The position numbers and the translations under genes are program-made. Positions 11,091 to 25,098 of a stretch of DNA of 64,000 nucleotides are shown here, piece by piece (the first letter of the stretch is position 1; each line of letters starts with the position of its first letter). This stretch comes from Anthonomus grandis grandis. Lineage: Eukaryota > Arthropoda > Insecta > Coleoptera > Curculionidae. The stretch covers positions 25,237,256 to 25,301,255 of the forward strand of contig NC_065557.1 in assembly GCF_022605725.1 (NCBI RefSeq), read 5' to 3'. The notes beneath the pieces are model-generated. The model ran no database searches, was not told the origin of the DNA, and was given only the letters and a program-made list of their open reading frames with translations.

Positions 11091-14000
11091 TTTGAAGTTC
11101 ATTTGATGTACTGTAAATTATTTTTTAAATTTTTCTTATGAACTGTTTTTTAAAAAAAATAATTATATCACCCTCTATTACTAATATCTATTATTAGAAT
11201 ATAATTTAAATTAACTATTTCGCATATACAAGATAGCCAAATGATGTTTTTTGCGGTTTGAACACAACCAGAGTTAAGAAAATGTAATAACTAATAGGGT
11301 TGGCGATTGCTCCGATTTAATTTTAATTCAATTTTTAGATATAATTTGATTAACCCTAAATGATTTTTAAGAATAGTTTTATGTATTATGTTTTAAAAAA
11401 ATAGTCATATCTCACTCAATTACGGTTATCTTTTATTCAAATATAATTTAAAATTAATATTTAGATTACACAAGATGACCCAAATGATCCTTTTTAAGTT
11501 TTAGACATAACCAGGGTTAAGAAAATAGAACAATTAATCATTATAGCATTGTCCGATTTGATTTCAATTTAATCTTTGAAGTTCATTTGATGGACTGTAA
11601 ATTATTTTTAAAATTTTTCTTATGAATTGTTTTCTAAAAAAATAATTATATCTCAATCTATTACTAATATCTATTATTCGAATATAATTTAAATTTACTA
11701 TTTGGCATATACAAGACAGCCAAATGATGTTTTTTGCGGTTTGAACACAACCAGAGTTAAGAAAATGTAATAACTAATAGCATTGGCGATTGTTTCGATT
11801 TAATTTTAATTAAATTTTTAGATATAATTTGATTAACCCTAAATAATTTTTTAAAATAATTTTATGTATTATGTTTTAAAAAAATAGTCATATCTCACTC
11901 AATTACGGTTATCTTTTATTCAAATATAATTTAAAATTAATATTTAGATTACACAAGATAACCCAAATGATCCTTTTTAAGTTTTGGACATAACCAGGGT
12001 TATGAAAATAGAACAATTAATCAATATAGCATTATCCGATTTGATTTCAATTTAATCTTTGAAGTTCATTTGATGGACTGTAAATTATTTTTAAAATTTT
12101 TCCTATGAATTGTTTTCTAAAAAAATAATTATATCTCACTCTATTACTAATATCTATTATTCGAATATAATTTAAATTTACTATTTCGCATATACAAGAT
12201 AGCCAAATGACGTTTTTTGCGGTTCGAACACAGAGTTAAGAAAATGTAATAACTAATAGGGTTGGCGATTGTTCCGATTTAATTTTATTTCAATTTTTAG
12301 ATATAATTTGATTAACCCTAAATGATTTTTAAGAATAGTTTTATGTATTATGTTTTAAAAAAATAGTCATATCTCACTCAATTACGGTTATCTATTATTC
12401 ATATTTATTTTAAAATTAATATTTAGGTTATACAAGATGACTCCATATACATTATATATGCTATAACCCCATTATAGCATTATCCAATTTGATTTCAATT
12501 TAATCTTTGAAGTTCATTTGATGGACTGTAAAAAAATAATTATATCACCCTCTATTACTGTTATCTATTATTCAAATTTATTTTAAAATTAATATTTAGG
12601 TTATACAAGATGACTCATATGATCCTTTTTAAGTTTTGGACATAACCAGGGTTAAGAAAATAGAACAACTAATCATTATAGCATTGTCCGATTTGATTTC
12701 AATTTAATCTTTAAAGTTCATTTGATGGACTGTAAATTATTTTTAAAATTTTTCTTATGAATTGTTTTCTAAAAAAATAATTATATCTCACTCTATTACT
12801 AATATCTATTATTCGAATATAATTTAAATTTAGTATTTGGCATATACAACACAGCCAAATGATGTTTTTTGCGGTTTGAACACAACCAGAGTTAAGAAAA
12901 TGTAATAAACTAATAGCGTTTGCGATTGTTCCGATTTAATTTTAATTAAATTTTTAGATATAATTTGATTAACCCTAAATAATTTTAAAAAATAATTTTA
13001 TGTATTATGTTTTAAAAAAATAGTCATATCGCACTCAATTACGGTTATCTTTTATTCAAATTTATTTTAAAATTAATATTTAGGTTATACAAGATGACTC
13101 AATTGATCCTTTTTAAGTTTTGGACATAACCAGGGTTATGAAAATAGAACAATTAATCAATATAGCATTATCCGATTTGATTTCAATTTAATCTTTGAAG
13201 TTCATTTGATGGACTGTAAATTATTTTTAAAATTTTTCCTATGAATTGTTTTCTAAAAAAATAATTATATCTCACTCTATTACTAATATCTATTATTCGA
13301 ATATAATTTAAATTTACTATTTCGCATATACAAGATAGCCAAATGACGTTTTTTGCGGTTCGAACACAGAGTTAAGAAAATGTAATAACTAATAGGGTTG
13401 GCGATTGTTCCGATTTAATTTTATTTCAATTTTTAGATATAATTTGATTAACCCTAAATGATTTTTAAGAATAGTTTTATGTATTATGTTTTAAAAAAAT
13501 AGTCATATCTCACTCAATTACGGTTATCTATTATTCATATTTATTTTAAAATTAATATTTAGGTTATACAAGATGACTCCATATACATTATATATGCTAT
13601 AACCCCATTATAGCATTATCCAATTTGATTTCAATTTAATCTTTGAAGTTCATTTGATGGACTGTAAATTATTTTTAAAATTTTTCTTATGAATTGTTTT
13701 CTAAAAAAATAATTATATCTCACTCTATTACTAATATCTATTATTCGAATATAATTTAAATTTACTATTTGGCATATACAAGACAGCCAAATGATGTTTT
13801 TTGCGGTTTGAACACAACCAGAGTTAAGAAAATGTAATAACTAATAGCATTGGCTATTTACTATTTCGCATATACAAGATAGCCAAATGATGTTTTTTGC
13901 GGTTTGAACACAACCAGAATTAACAAAATATAATAATTGATAGCGTTAAAGATTGTTCCGATTTAATTTAATTTTTAGATATAATTTGATTAACCCTAAA

Positions 14001-17000
14001 TGACTTTTAAAAATATTTTGATGTATTTTGTTTAAAAAAAATAGTCATATCTCACTCAATTACGGTTATCTATTATTCAAATTTATTTTAAAATTAATAT
14101 TTAGGTTATACAAGATGACTCAAATGATCCTATTTAAGTTTTGGACATAACCAGGATTATTAATTGTTTTTTAAAAAAATAATTATATCTCACTCTATTA
14201 CTAATATCTATTATTCGAATATAATTTAAATTTACTATTTCGCATATGCAAGATAGCCAAATGATGTTTTTTGCGGTTTGAACACAACCAGAGTTAAGAA
14301 AATGTAATAACTAATAGGGTTGGCGATTGTTCCGATTTAATTTTAATTCAATTTTTAGATATAATTTGATTAACCCTAAATGATTTTTAAGAATAGTTTT
14401 ATGTATTATGTTTTAGAAAAATAGTCATATCTCACTCAATTACGGTTATCTTTTATTCAAATATAATTTAAAATTAATATTTAGATTACACAAGATGACC
14501 CAAATGATCCTTTTTAAGTTTTAGACATAACCAGGGTTAAGAAAATAGAACAATTAATCATTATAGCATTGTCCGATTTGATTCCAATTTAATTTTTGAA
14601 GTTCATTTTGATGTACTGTCAATTATTTTTAAAATTTTTCTTATGAATTGTTTTTTAAAAAAATAATTATATCACCCTCTATTACTAATATCTATTATTA
14701 GAATATAATTTAAATTAACTATTTCGCATATACAAGATAGCCAAATGATGTTTTTTGCGGTTTGAACACAACCAGAGTTTAGAAAATGTAATAACTAATA
14801 GGGTTGGCGATTGTTCCGATTTAATTTTAATTCAATTTTTAGATATAATTTGATTAACCCTAAATGATTTTTAAGAATAGTTTTATGTATTATGTTTTAA
14901 AAAAATAGTCATATCTCACTCAATTACGGTTATCTTTTATTCAAATATAATTTAAAATTAATATTTAGATTACACAAGATGACCCAAATGATCCTTTTTA
15001 AGTTTTAGACATAACCAGGGTTAAGAAAATAGAACAATTAATCATTATAGCATTGTCCGATTTGATTTCAATTTAATCTTTGAAGATCATTAGATGTACT
15101 GTAAATTATTTTTAAAATTTTTCTTATGAATTGTTTTCTAAAAAAATAATTATATCTCACTCTATTACTAATATCTATTATTCGAATATAATTTAAATAT
15201 ACTATTTCGCATATACAAGATAGCCAAATTATGTTTTTTGCGGTTTGAACACAACCAGAGTTAAGAAAATGTAATAACTAATAGCGTTGGCGATTGTTCC
15301 AATTTAATTTTAATTAAATTTTTAGATATAATTTCATTAACCCTAAATAATTTTTAAAAATAATTTTATGTATTATGTTTTAAAAAAATAGTCATATCGC
15401 ACTCAATTACGGTTATCTTTTATTCAAATTTATTTTAAAATTAATATTTAGGTTATACAAGATGACTCAATTGATCCTTTTTAAGTTTTGGACATAACCA
15501 GGGTTATGAAAATAGAACAATTAATCAATATAGCATTATCCGATTTGATTTCAATTTAATCTTTGAAGTTCATTTGATGGACTGTAAATTATTTTTAAAA
15601 TTTTTCCTATGAATTGTTTTCTAAAAAAATAATTATATCTCACTCTATTACTAATATCTATTATTCGAATATAATTTAAATTTACTATTTCGCATATACA
15701 AGATAGCCTAATGACGTTTTTTGCGGTTCGAACACAGAGTTAAGAAAATGTAATAACTAATAGGGTTGGCGATTGTTCCGATTTAATTTTATTTCAATTT
15801 TTAGATATAATTTGATTAACCCTAAATGATTTTTAAGAATAGTTTTATGTATTATGTTTTAAAAAAATAGTCATATCTCACTCAATTACGGTTATCTATT
15901 ATTCATATTTATTTTAAAATTAATATTTAGGTTATACAAGATGACTCCATATACATTATATATGCTATAACCCCATTATAGCATTATCCAATTTGATTTC
16001 AATTTAATCTTTGAAGTTCATTTGATGGACTGTAAATTATTTTTAAAATTTTTCTTATGAATTGTTTTCTAAAAAAATAATTATATCTCACTCTATTACT
16101 AATATCTATTATTCGAATATAATTTAAATTTACTATTTGGCATATACAAGACAGCCAAATGATGTTTTTTGCGGTTTGAACACAACCAGAGTTAAGAAAA
16201 TGTAATAACTAATAGCATTGGCTATTTACTATTTCGCATATACAAGATAGCCAAATGATGTTTTTTGCGGTTTGAACACAACCAGAATTAAGAAAATATA
16301 ATAACTGATAGCGTTAAAGATTGTTCCGATTTAATTTAATTTTTAGATATAATTTGATTAACCCTAAATGACTTTTAAAAATATTTTGATGTATTTTGTT
16401 TAAAAAAAATAGTCATATCTCACTCAATTACGGTTATCTATTATTCAAATTTATTTTAAAATTAATATTTAGGTTATACAAGATGACTCAAATAATCCTA
16501 TTTAAGTTTTGGACATAACCAGGGTTAAGAAAATAGAACAATTAATCATTATAGCATTATCCGATTTGATTTCAATTTAATCTTTGAAGTTCATTTGATG
16601 GACTGTAAATTATTTTTAAAATTTTTCATATGAATTGTTTTCTAAAAAAATAATTATATCTCACTCTATTACTAATATCTATTATTCGAATATAATTTAA
16701 ATTTACTATTTCGCATATACAAGATAGCCAAATGATGTTTTTTGCGGTTTGAACACAACCAGAGTTAAGAAAATGTAATAACTAATAGGGTTGGCGATTG
16801 TTCCGATTTAATTTTAATTCAATTTTTAGATATAATTTGATTAACCCTAAATGATTTTTAAGAATAGTTTTATGTATTATGTTTTAAAAAAATAGTCATA
16901 TCTCACTCAATTACGGTTATCTTTTATTCAAATATAATTTAAAATTAATATTTAGATTACATAAGATGACCCAAATGATCCTTTTTAAGTTTTAGACATA

Positions 17001-17855
17001 ACCAGGGTTAAGAAAATAGAACAATTAATCATTATAGCATTGTCCGATTTGATTCCAATTTAATCTTTGAAGATCATTAGGTGTACTGTAAATTATTTTT
17101 TAAATTTTTCTTATGAACTGTTTTTTAAAAAAAATAATTATATCTCACTCTATTACTGTTATCTATTATTCAAATTTATTTTAAAATTAACATTTAGGTT
17201 ATACAAGATGACTCATATGATCCTTTTTAAGTTTTGGACATAAACAGGGTTAAGAAAATAGAACAATTAATCATTATAGCATTATCCAATTTGATTTCAA
17301 TTTAATCTTTGAAGTTCATTTGATGGACTGTAAATTATTTTTAAAATTTTTCTTATGAATTGTTTTCTAAAAAAATAATTATATCTCAATCTATTACTAA
17401 TATCTATTATTCGAATATAATTTAAATTTACTATTTGGCATATACAAGACAGCCAAATGATGTTTTTTGCGGTTTGAACACAACCAGAGTTAAGAAAATG
17501 TAATAACTAATAGCATTGGCGATTGTTTCGATTTAATTTTAATTAAATTTTTAGATATAATTTGATTAACCCTAAATAATTTTTTAAAATAATTTTATGT
17601 ATTATGTTTTAAAAAAATAGTCATATCTCACTCAATTACGGTTATCTTTTATTCAAATATAATTTAAAATTAATATTTAGATTACACAAGATAACCCAAA
17701 TGATCCTTTTTAAGTTTTGGCCATAACCAGGGTTAAGAAAATAGAACAATTAATCATTATAGCATTGTCCGATTTGATTCCAATTAATTTTTGAAGTTCA
17801 TTTGATGTAATGTATATTATTTTTAAAATTTTTCTTATGAACTGTTTTTTAAAAA
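11091..17855 (+). repeat. Mosaic satellite block, copy of 46.5-50.9 kb
   Basis: Contains filler junctions at 12,444, 13,580 and 15,948, 96 bp A/B mini-units at 13,806 and 16,174, and a 138 bp B/B unit at 14,138. From ~13,000 to ~17,390 it matches 46,508-50,898 at a constant offset of 33,508, with only scattered single-base differences (for example GAGTTTAG at ~14,776 and AGCCTAATGACG at ~15,706). Relative to that copy it carries 1,136 extra bases around 12-13.1 kb and 724 extra bases (three monomers) around 17.4-18.1 kb. Confidence 0.87.
11995..13130 (+). repeat. 1,136 bp internal duplication unit
   Basis: CAGGGTTATG at 11,995 recurs at 13,131 and the filler at 12,444 recurs at 13,580, both 1,136 bp apart. 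Roughly the first 535 bp of the unit is shared with the next copy. The equivalent locus at 45.3-47.7 kb lacks one unit: the spacing between B/B units there is 2,368 bp, against 3,504 bp here. At 12,531 a B monomer has lost about 37 bases between its ACTGTAA and AAAAAATAATT stretches, a deletion I did not see elsewhere. Confidence 0.82.
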
Positions 17856-20118
17856 AAATAATTATATCTCACTCTATTACTGTTATCTATTATTCAAATT
17901 TATTTTAAAATTAATATTTAGGTTATACAAGATGACTCATATGATCCTTTTTAAGTTTTGGACATAACCAGGGTTAAGAAAATAGAACAACTAATCATTA
18001 TAGCATTGTCCGATTTGATTTCAATTTAATCTTTAAAGTTCATTTGATGGACTGTAAATTATTTTTAAAATTTTTCTTATGAATTGTTTTCTAAAAAAAT
18101 AATTATATCTCACTCTATTACTAATATCTATTATTCGAATATAATTTAAATTTAGTATTTGGCATATACAACACAGCCAAATGATGTTTTTTGCGGTTTG
18201 AACACAACCAGAGTTAAGAAAATGTAATAAACTAATAGCGTTTGCGATTGTTCCGATTTAATTTTAATTAAATTTTTAGATATAATTTGATTAACCCTAA
18301 ATAATTTTTAAAAATAATTTTATGTATTATGTTTTAAAATAATAGTCATATCTCACTCAATTACGGTTATCTATTATTCATATTTATTTTAAGATTAATA
18401 TTTAGGTTATACAAGATGACTCAAATGATCCTATTTAAGTTTTGGACATAACCATGGTTAAGAAAATAGAACAAATAATCATTATAGCATTGTCCGATTT
18501 GATTCCAATTTAATCTTTGAAGTTCATTTGAAGGACTGTAAATTATTTTTAAAATTTTTCCTATGAATTGTTTTCTAAAAAAATAATTATATCTTACTCT
18601 ATTACTAATATCTATTATTCGAATATAATTTAAATTTACTATTTCGCATATACAAGATAGCCAAATGATGTTTTTTGCGGTTTGAACACAACCAGAATTA
18701 AGAAAATATAATAACTGATAGCGTTAAAGATTGTTCCGATTTAATTTAATTTTTAGATATAATTTGATTAACCCTAAATGACTTTTAAAAATAGTTTGAT
18801 GTATTTTGTTTAAAAAAAATAGTCATATCTCACTCAATTACGGTTATCTATTATTCAAATTTATTTTAAAATTAATATTTAGGTTATACAAGATGACTCA
18901 ATTGATCCTTTAAGTTTTGGACATAACCAGGGTTAATAAAATAGAACAATTAATCATTATAGCATTGTCCGATTTGATTTCAATTTAATCTTTAAAGTTC
19001 ATTTGATGGACTGTAAATTATTTTTAAAATTTTTCTTATGAATTGTTTTCTAAAAAAATAATTATATCTCACTCTATTACTAATATCTATTATTCGAATA
19101 TAATTTAAATATACTATTTCGCATATACAAGATAGCCAAATGATGTTTTTTGCGGTTTGAACACAACCAGAGTTAAGAAAATGTAATAACTAATAGCGTT
19201 GGCGATTGATCCAATTTAATTTTAATTAAATTTTTAGATATAATTTCATTAACCCTAAATAATTTTTAAAAATAATTTTATGTATTATGTTTAAAAAAAA
19301 TAGTCATATCTCACTCAATTACGGTTATCTATTATTCAAATTTATTTTAAAATTAATATTTAGGTTATACCAGAAGACTCAAATGATCCTATTTAAGTTT
19401 TGGACATAACCAGGGTTAAGAAAATAGAACAATTAATCATTATAGCATTATCCAATTTGATTTCAATTTAATCTTTGAAGTTCATTTGATGGACTGTAAA
19501 TTATTTTTAAAATTTTTCTTATGAATTGTTTTCTAAAAAAATAATTATATCTCACTCTATTACTAATATCTATTATTCGAATAGAATTTAAATTTACTAT
19601 TTCATATATACAAGAGAGCCAAATGATGTTTTTTACGGTTTAAAGACAACCAGAATTAAGAAAATTAAATAACTAATAGCGTTAAAGATTGTTCCGTTTT
19701 AATTTTAGTTTAATTTTTAGATATAATTTGATTAACCCTAAATGACTTTTAAAAATATTTTGATGTATTGTGTTTAAAAAGAATAGTCATATCTCACGCA
19801 ATTACGGTTATCTATTATTCAAATTTTTTTTAAAATTAATATTTAGGTTATACAAGATGACTCAATTGATCCTTTAAGTTTTGGACATAACCAGGGTTAA
19901 GAAAATAGAACAATTAATCATTATAGCATTATCCAATTTGATTTCAATTTAATCTTTGAAGTTCATTTGATGGACTGTAAATTATTTTTAAAATTTTTCT
20001 TATGAATTGTTTTCTAAAAAAATAATTATATCTCACTCTATTACTAATATCTATTATTCGAATATAATTTAAATTTACTATTTGGCATATACAAGACAGC
20101 CAAATGATGTTTTTTGCG

Positions 20119-20360
20119 GTTTGAACACATCCAGAGTTAAGAAAATGTAATAACTAATAGCATTGGCGATTGTTCCGATTTAATTTTAATTAAATTTTTA
20201 GATATAATTTGATTAACCCTAAATAATTTTTTAAAATAATTTTATGTATTATGTTTTAAAAAAATAGTCATATCTCACTCAATTACGGTTATCTTTTATT
20301 CAAATATAATTTAAAATTAATATTTAGATTACACAAGATGACCCAAATGATCCTTTTTAA
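20119..20360 (+). repeat. Type A monomer, 242 bp reference copy
   Basis: Representative full-length A unit, with relative positions from its GTTTGAAC start. 1-28 is the GTTTGAACAC...AACCAGAGTTAAGAAAAT head. 41-60 is variable (AGCGTTGGCG, AGGGTTGGCG, AGCATTGGCG or AGCGTTAAAG variants define subtypes). 95-106 carries TTAACCCTAAAT. 109-147 holds A/T tracts. 152-161 is ATATCTCACT. 163-170 is AATTACGG, an A-specific marker. 171-182 is TATCTATTATTC. 211-221 is TTATACAAGAT, then GACTCAAATGATCCTTTTTAA to the end. This copy has the subtype marker ACACATCC in its head, a variant also found at 22,780, 24,714, 27,362 and further copies. It is followed by a B-headed unit at 20,361. Confidence 0.93.
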
Positions 20361-20602
20361 GTTTTGGCCATAACCAGGGTTAAGAAAATAGAACAATTAA
20401 TCATTATAGCATTGTCCGATTTGATTCCAATTAATTTTTGAAGTTCATTTGATGTACTGTAAATTATTTTTTAAATTTTTCTTATGAACTGTTTTTTAAA
20501 AAAAAATAATTATATCTCACTCTATTACTGTTATCTATTATTCAAATTTATTTTAAAATTAATATTTAGGTTATACAAGATGACTCATATGATCCTTTTT
20601 AA
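20361..20602 (+). repeat. Full-length B/A chimeric monomer (common subtype)
   Basis: The unit begins as B (GTTTTGGCCATAACC) and remains B through CTCTATTACTG. It then becomes A within the shared TATCTATTATTC box and ends with TTCAAATTTATTTT and TTATACAAGATGACTCATATGATCC. Because the exchange is in register, the length stays 242 bp. It is followed directly by a normal B, so the A-B alternation is locally B/A-B. Similar units start at 21,087, 22,297 and 23,022 and recur in every super-HOR copy. Confidence 0.88.
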
Positions 20603-23600
20603 GTTTTGGACATAACCAGGGTTAAGAAAATAGAACAACTAATCATTATAGCATTGTCCGATTTGATTTCAATTTAATCTTTAAAGTTCATTTGATGGAC
20701 TGTAAATTATTTTTAAAATTTTTCTTATGAATTGTTTTCTAAAAAAATAATTATATCTCACTCTATTACTAATATCTATTATTCGAATATAATTTAAATT
20801 TAGTATTTGGCATATACAACACAGCCAAATGATGTTTTTTGCGGTTTGAACACAACCAGAGTTAAGAAAATGTAATAAACTAATAGCGTTTGCGATTGTT
20901 CCGAGTTAATTTTAATTAAATTTTTAGATATAATTTGATTAACCCTAAATAATTTTTAAAAATAATTTTATGTATTATGTTTTAAAATAATAGTCATATC
21001 TCACTCAATTACGGTTATCTATTATTCATATTTATTTTAAGATTAGTATTTAGGTTATACAAGATGACTCAAATGATCCTATTTAAGTTTTGGACATAAC
21101 CATGGTTAAGAAAATAGAACAAATAATCATTATAGCATTGTCCGATTTGATTCCAATTTAATTTTTGAAGTTCATTTTGATGTACTGTAAATTATTTTTA
21201 AAATTTATTTTATGAATTGTTTTTTAAAAAAATAATTATATCTCACTCTATTACTGTTATCTATTATTCAAATTTATTTTAAAATTAATATTTAGGTTAT
21301 ACAAGATGACTCATATGATCCTTTTTAAGTTTTAGACATAACCAGGTTTAAGAAAATAAAACAAATAATCATTATAGCATTGTCCGATTTGATTCCAATT
21401 TAATTTTTGAAGTTCACTTGATGTACTGTAAATTATTTTTAAAATTTTTCTTATGAATTGTTTTTTAAAAAAATAATTATATCTCACTCTATTACTGTTA
21501 TCTATTATTCGAATAGAATTTAAATTTACTATTTCGCATATACAAGAGAGCCAAATGATGTTTTTTACGGTTTAAACACAACCAGAATTAAGAAAATATA
21601 ATAACTAATAGCATTAAAGATTTTTCCGTTTTAATTTTAATTTAATTTTTAGATATAATTTGATTGACCCTAAATGACTTTTAAAAATATTTTGATGTAT
21701 TGTGTTAAAAAAAAAATAGTCATATCTCACTCAATTACGGTTATCTATTATTCAAATTTATTTTAAAATTAATATTTAGGTTATACAAGAAGACTCAAAT
21801 GATCCTATTTAAGTTTTGGACATAACCAGGATTAAGAAAATAGAACAATTAATCATTATAGCATTGTCCGATTTGATTCCAATTTAATCTTTGAAGTTCA
21901 TTTTGATGTACTGTAAATTATTTTTAAAATTTTTCTTATGAATTGTTTTTTAAAAAAATAATTATATCACCCTCTATTACTAATATCTATTATTAGAATA
22001 TAATTTAAATTAACTATTTCGCATATACAAGATAGCCAAATGATGTTTTTTGCGGTTTGAACACAACCAGAGTTAAGAAAATGTAATAACTAATAGGGTT
22101 GGCGATTGTTCCGATTTAATTTTAATTCAATTTTTAGATATAATTTGATTAACCCTAAATGATTTTTAAGAATAGTTTTATGTATTATGTTTTAAAAAAA
22201 TAGTCATATCTCACTCAATTACGGTTATCTTTCATTCAAATATAATTTAAAATTAATATTTAGATTACACAAGATGACCCAAATGATCCTTTTTAAGTTT
22301 TAGACATAACCAGGGTTAAGAAAATAGAACAATTAATCATTATAGCATTGTCCGATTTGATTCCAATTTAATCTTTGAAGATCATTAGATGTACTGTAAA
22401 TTATTTTTTAAATTTTTCTTATGAACTGTTTTTTAAAAAAAATAATTATATCTCACTCTATTACTGTTATCTATTATTCAAATTTATTTTAAAATTAATA
22501 TTTAGGTTATACAAGATGACTCATATGATCCTTTTTAAGTTTTGGACATAAACAGGGTTAAGAAAATAGAACAATTAATCATTATAGCATTATCCAATTT
22601 GATTTCAATTTAATCTTTGAAGTTCATTTGATGGACTGTAAATTATTTTTAAAATTTTTCTTATGAATTGTTTTCTAAAAAAATAATTATATCTCACTCT
22701 ATTACTAATATCTATTATTCGAATATAATTTAAATTTACTATTTGGCATATACAAGACAGCCAAATGATGTTTTTTGCGGTTTGAACACATCCAGAGTTA
22801 AGAAAATGTAATAACTAATAGCATTGGCGATTGTTCCGATTTAATTTTAATTAAATTTTTAGATATAATTTGATTAACCCTAAATAATTTTTTAAAATAA
22901 TTTTATGTATTATGTTTTAAAAAAATAGTCATATCTCACTCAATTACGGTTATCTTTTATTCAAATATAATTTAAAATTAATATTTAGATTACACAAGAT
23001 GACCCAAATGATCCTTTTTAAGTTTTGGCCATAACCAGGGTTAAGAAAATAGAACAATTAATCATTATAGCATTGTCCGATTTGATTCCAATTAATTTTT
23101 GAAGTTCATTTGATGTACTGTAAATTATTTTTTAAATTTTTCTTATGAACTGTTTTTTAAAAAAAAATAATTATATCTCACTCTATTACTGTTATCTATT
23201 ATTTCAAATTTATTTTAAAATTAATATTTAGGTTATACAAGATGACTCATATGATCCTTTTTAAGTTTTGGACATAACCAGGGTTAAGAAAATAGAACAA
23301 CTAATCATTATAGCATTGTCCGATTTGATTTCAATTTAATCTTTAAAGTTCATTTGATGGACTGTAAATTATTTTTAAAATTTTTCTTATGAATTGTTTT
23401 CTAAAAAAATAATTATATCTCACTCTATTACTAATATCTATTATTCGAATATAATTTAAATTTAGTATTTGGCATATACAACACAGCCAAATGATGTTTT
23501 TTGCGGTTTGAACACAACCAGAGTTAAGAAAATGTAATAAACTAATAGCGTTTGCGATTGTTCCGAGTTAATTTTAATTAAATTTTTAGATATAATTTGA

Positions 23601-25098
23601 TTAACCCTAAATAATTTTTAAAAATAATTTTATGTATTATGTTTTAAAATAATAGTCATATCTCACTCAATTACGGTTATCTATTATTCATATTTATTTT
23701 AAGATTAGTATTTAGGTTATACAAGATGACTCAAATGATCCTATTTAAGTTTTGGACATAACCATGGTTAAGAAAATAGAACAAATAATCATTATAGCAT
23801 TGTCCGATTTGATTCCAATTTAATTTTTGAAGTTCATTTGATGGACTGTAAATTATTTTTAAAATTTATTTTATGAATTGTTTTTTAAAAAAATAATTAT
23901 ATCTCACTCTATTACTGTTATCTATTATTCAAATTTATTTTAAAATTAATATTTAGGTTATACAAGATGACTCATATGATCCTTTTTAAGTTTTAGACAT
24001 AACCAGGTTTAAGAAAATAAAACAAATAATCATTATAGCATTGTCCGATTTGATTCCAATTTAATTTTTGAAGTTCACTTGATGTACTGTAAATTATTTT
24101 TAAAATTTTTCTTATGAATTGTTTTTTAAAAAAATAATTATATCTCACTCTATTACTGTTATCTATTATTCGAATAGAATTTAAATTTACTATTTCGCAT
24201 ATACAAGAGAGCCAAATGATGTTTTTTACGGTTTAAACACAACCAGAATTAAGAAAATATAATAACTAATAGCGTTAAAGATTTTTCCGTTTTAATTTTA
24301 ATTTAATTTTTAGATATAATTTGATTAACCCTAAATGACTTTTAAAAATATTTTGATGTATTGTGTTAAAAAAAAATAGTCATATCTCACTCAATTACGG
24401 TTATCTATTATTCAAATTTATTTTAAAATTAATATTTAGGTTATACAAGAAGACTCAAATGATCCTATTTAAGTTTTGGACATAACCAGGATTAAGAAAA
24501 TAGAACAATTAATCATTATAGCATTGTCCGATTTGATTCCAATTTAATCTTTGAAGTTCATTTGAAGGACTGTAAATTATTTTTAAAATTTTTCCTATGA
24601 ATTGTTTTCTAAAAAAATAATTATATCTCACTCTATTACTAATATCTATTATTCGAATATAATTTAAATTTACTATTTGGCATATACAAGACAGCCAAAT
24701 GATGTTTTTTGCGGTTTGAACACATCCAGAGTTAAGAAAATGTAATAACTAATAGCATTGGCGATTGTTCCGATTTAATTTTAATTAAATTTTTAGATAT
24801 AATTTGATTAACCCTAAATAATTTTTTAAAATAATTTTATGTATTATGTTTTAAAAAAATAGTCATATCTCACTCAATTACGGTTATCTTTTATTCAAAT
24901 ATAATTTAAAATTAATATTTAGATTACACAAGATGACCCAAATGATCCTTTTTAAGTTTTGGCCATAACCAGGGTTAAGAAAATAGAACAATTAATCATT
25001 ATAGCATTGTCCGATTTGATTCCAATTAATTTTTGAAGTTCATTTGATGTACTGTAAATTATTTTTTAAATTTTTCTTATGAACTGTTTTTTAAAAAA

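Larger units (their letters stand above)
17856..25098 (+). repeat. 7,243 bp 30-monomer super-HOR, copy 1
   Basis: Markers recur exactly 7,243 bp later. CATGGTTAAG at 18,453, 21,101 and 23,763 is found again at 25,696, 28,344 and 31,006. Rare variants shared with copy 2 include GATTGATCCAATT (~19,206), AAAATTAAATAAC (~19,663), AAATTTTTTTTAAAATT (~19,822), TGATTGACCC (~21,660), TCTTTCATTC (~22,229) and ATTATTTCAAATT (~23,200). Homopolymer lengths also match (10 A at ~21,707, 9 A at ~24,367). Inside the unit three related sub-blocks of 2,648, 2,662 and 1,933 bp (11, 11 and 8 monomers) each share a core of A (ACACATCC head), B/A, B, A (CGAGTTAA or CGATTTAA) and a CATGG-bearing B head. I found no difference between the two copies at the sites checked. 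Confidence 0.93.
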
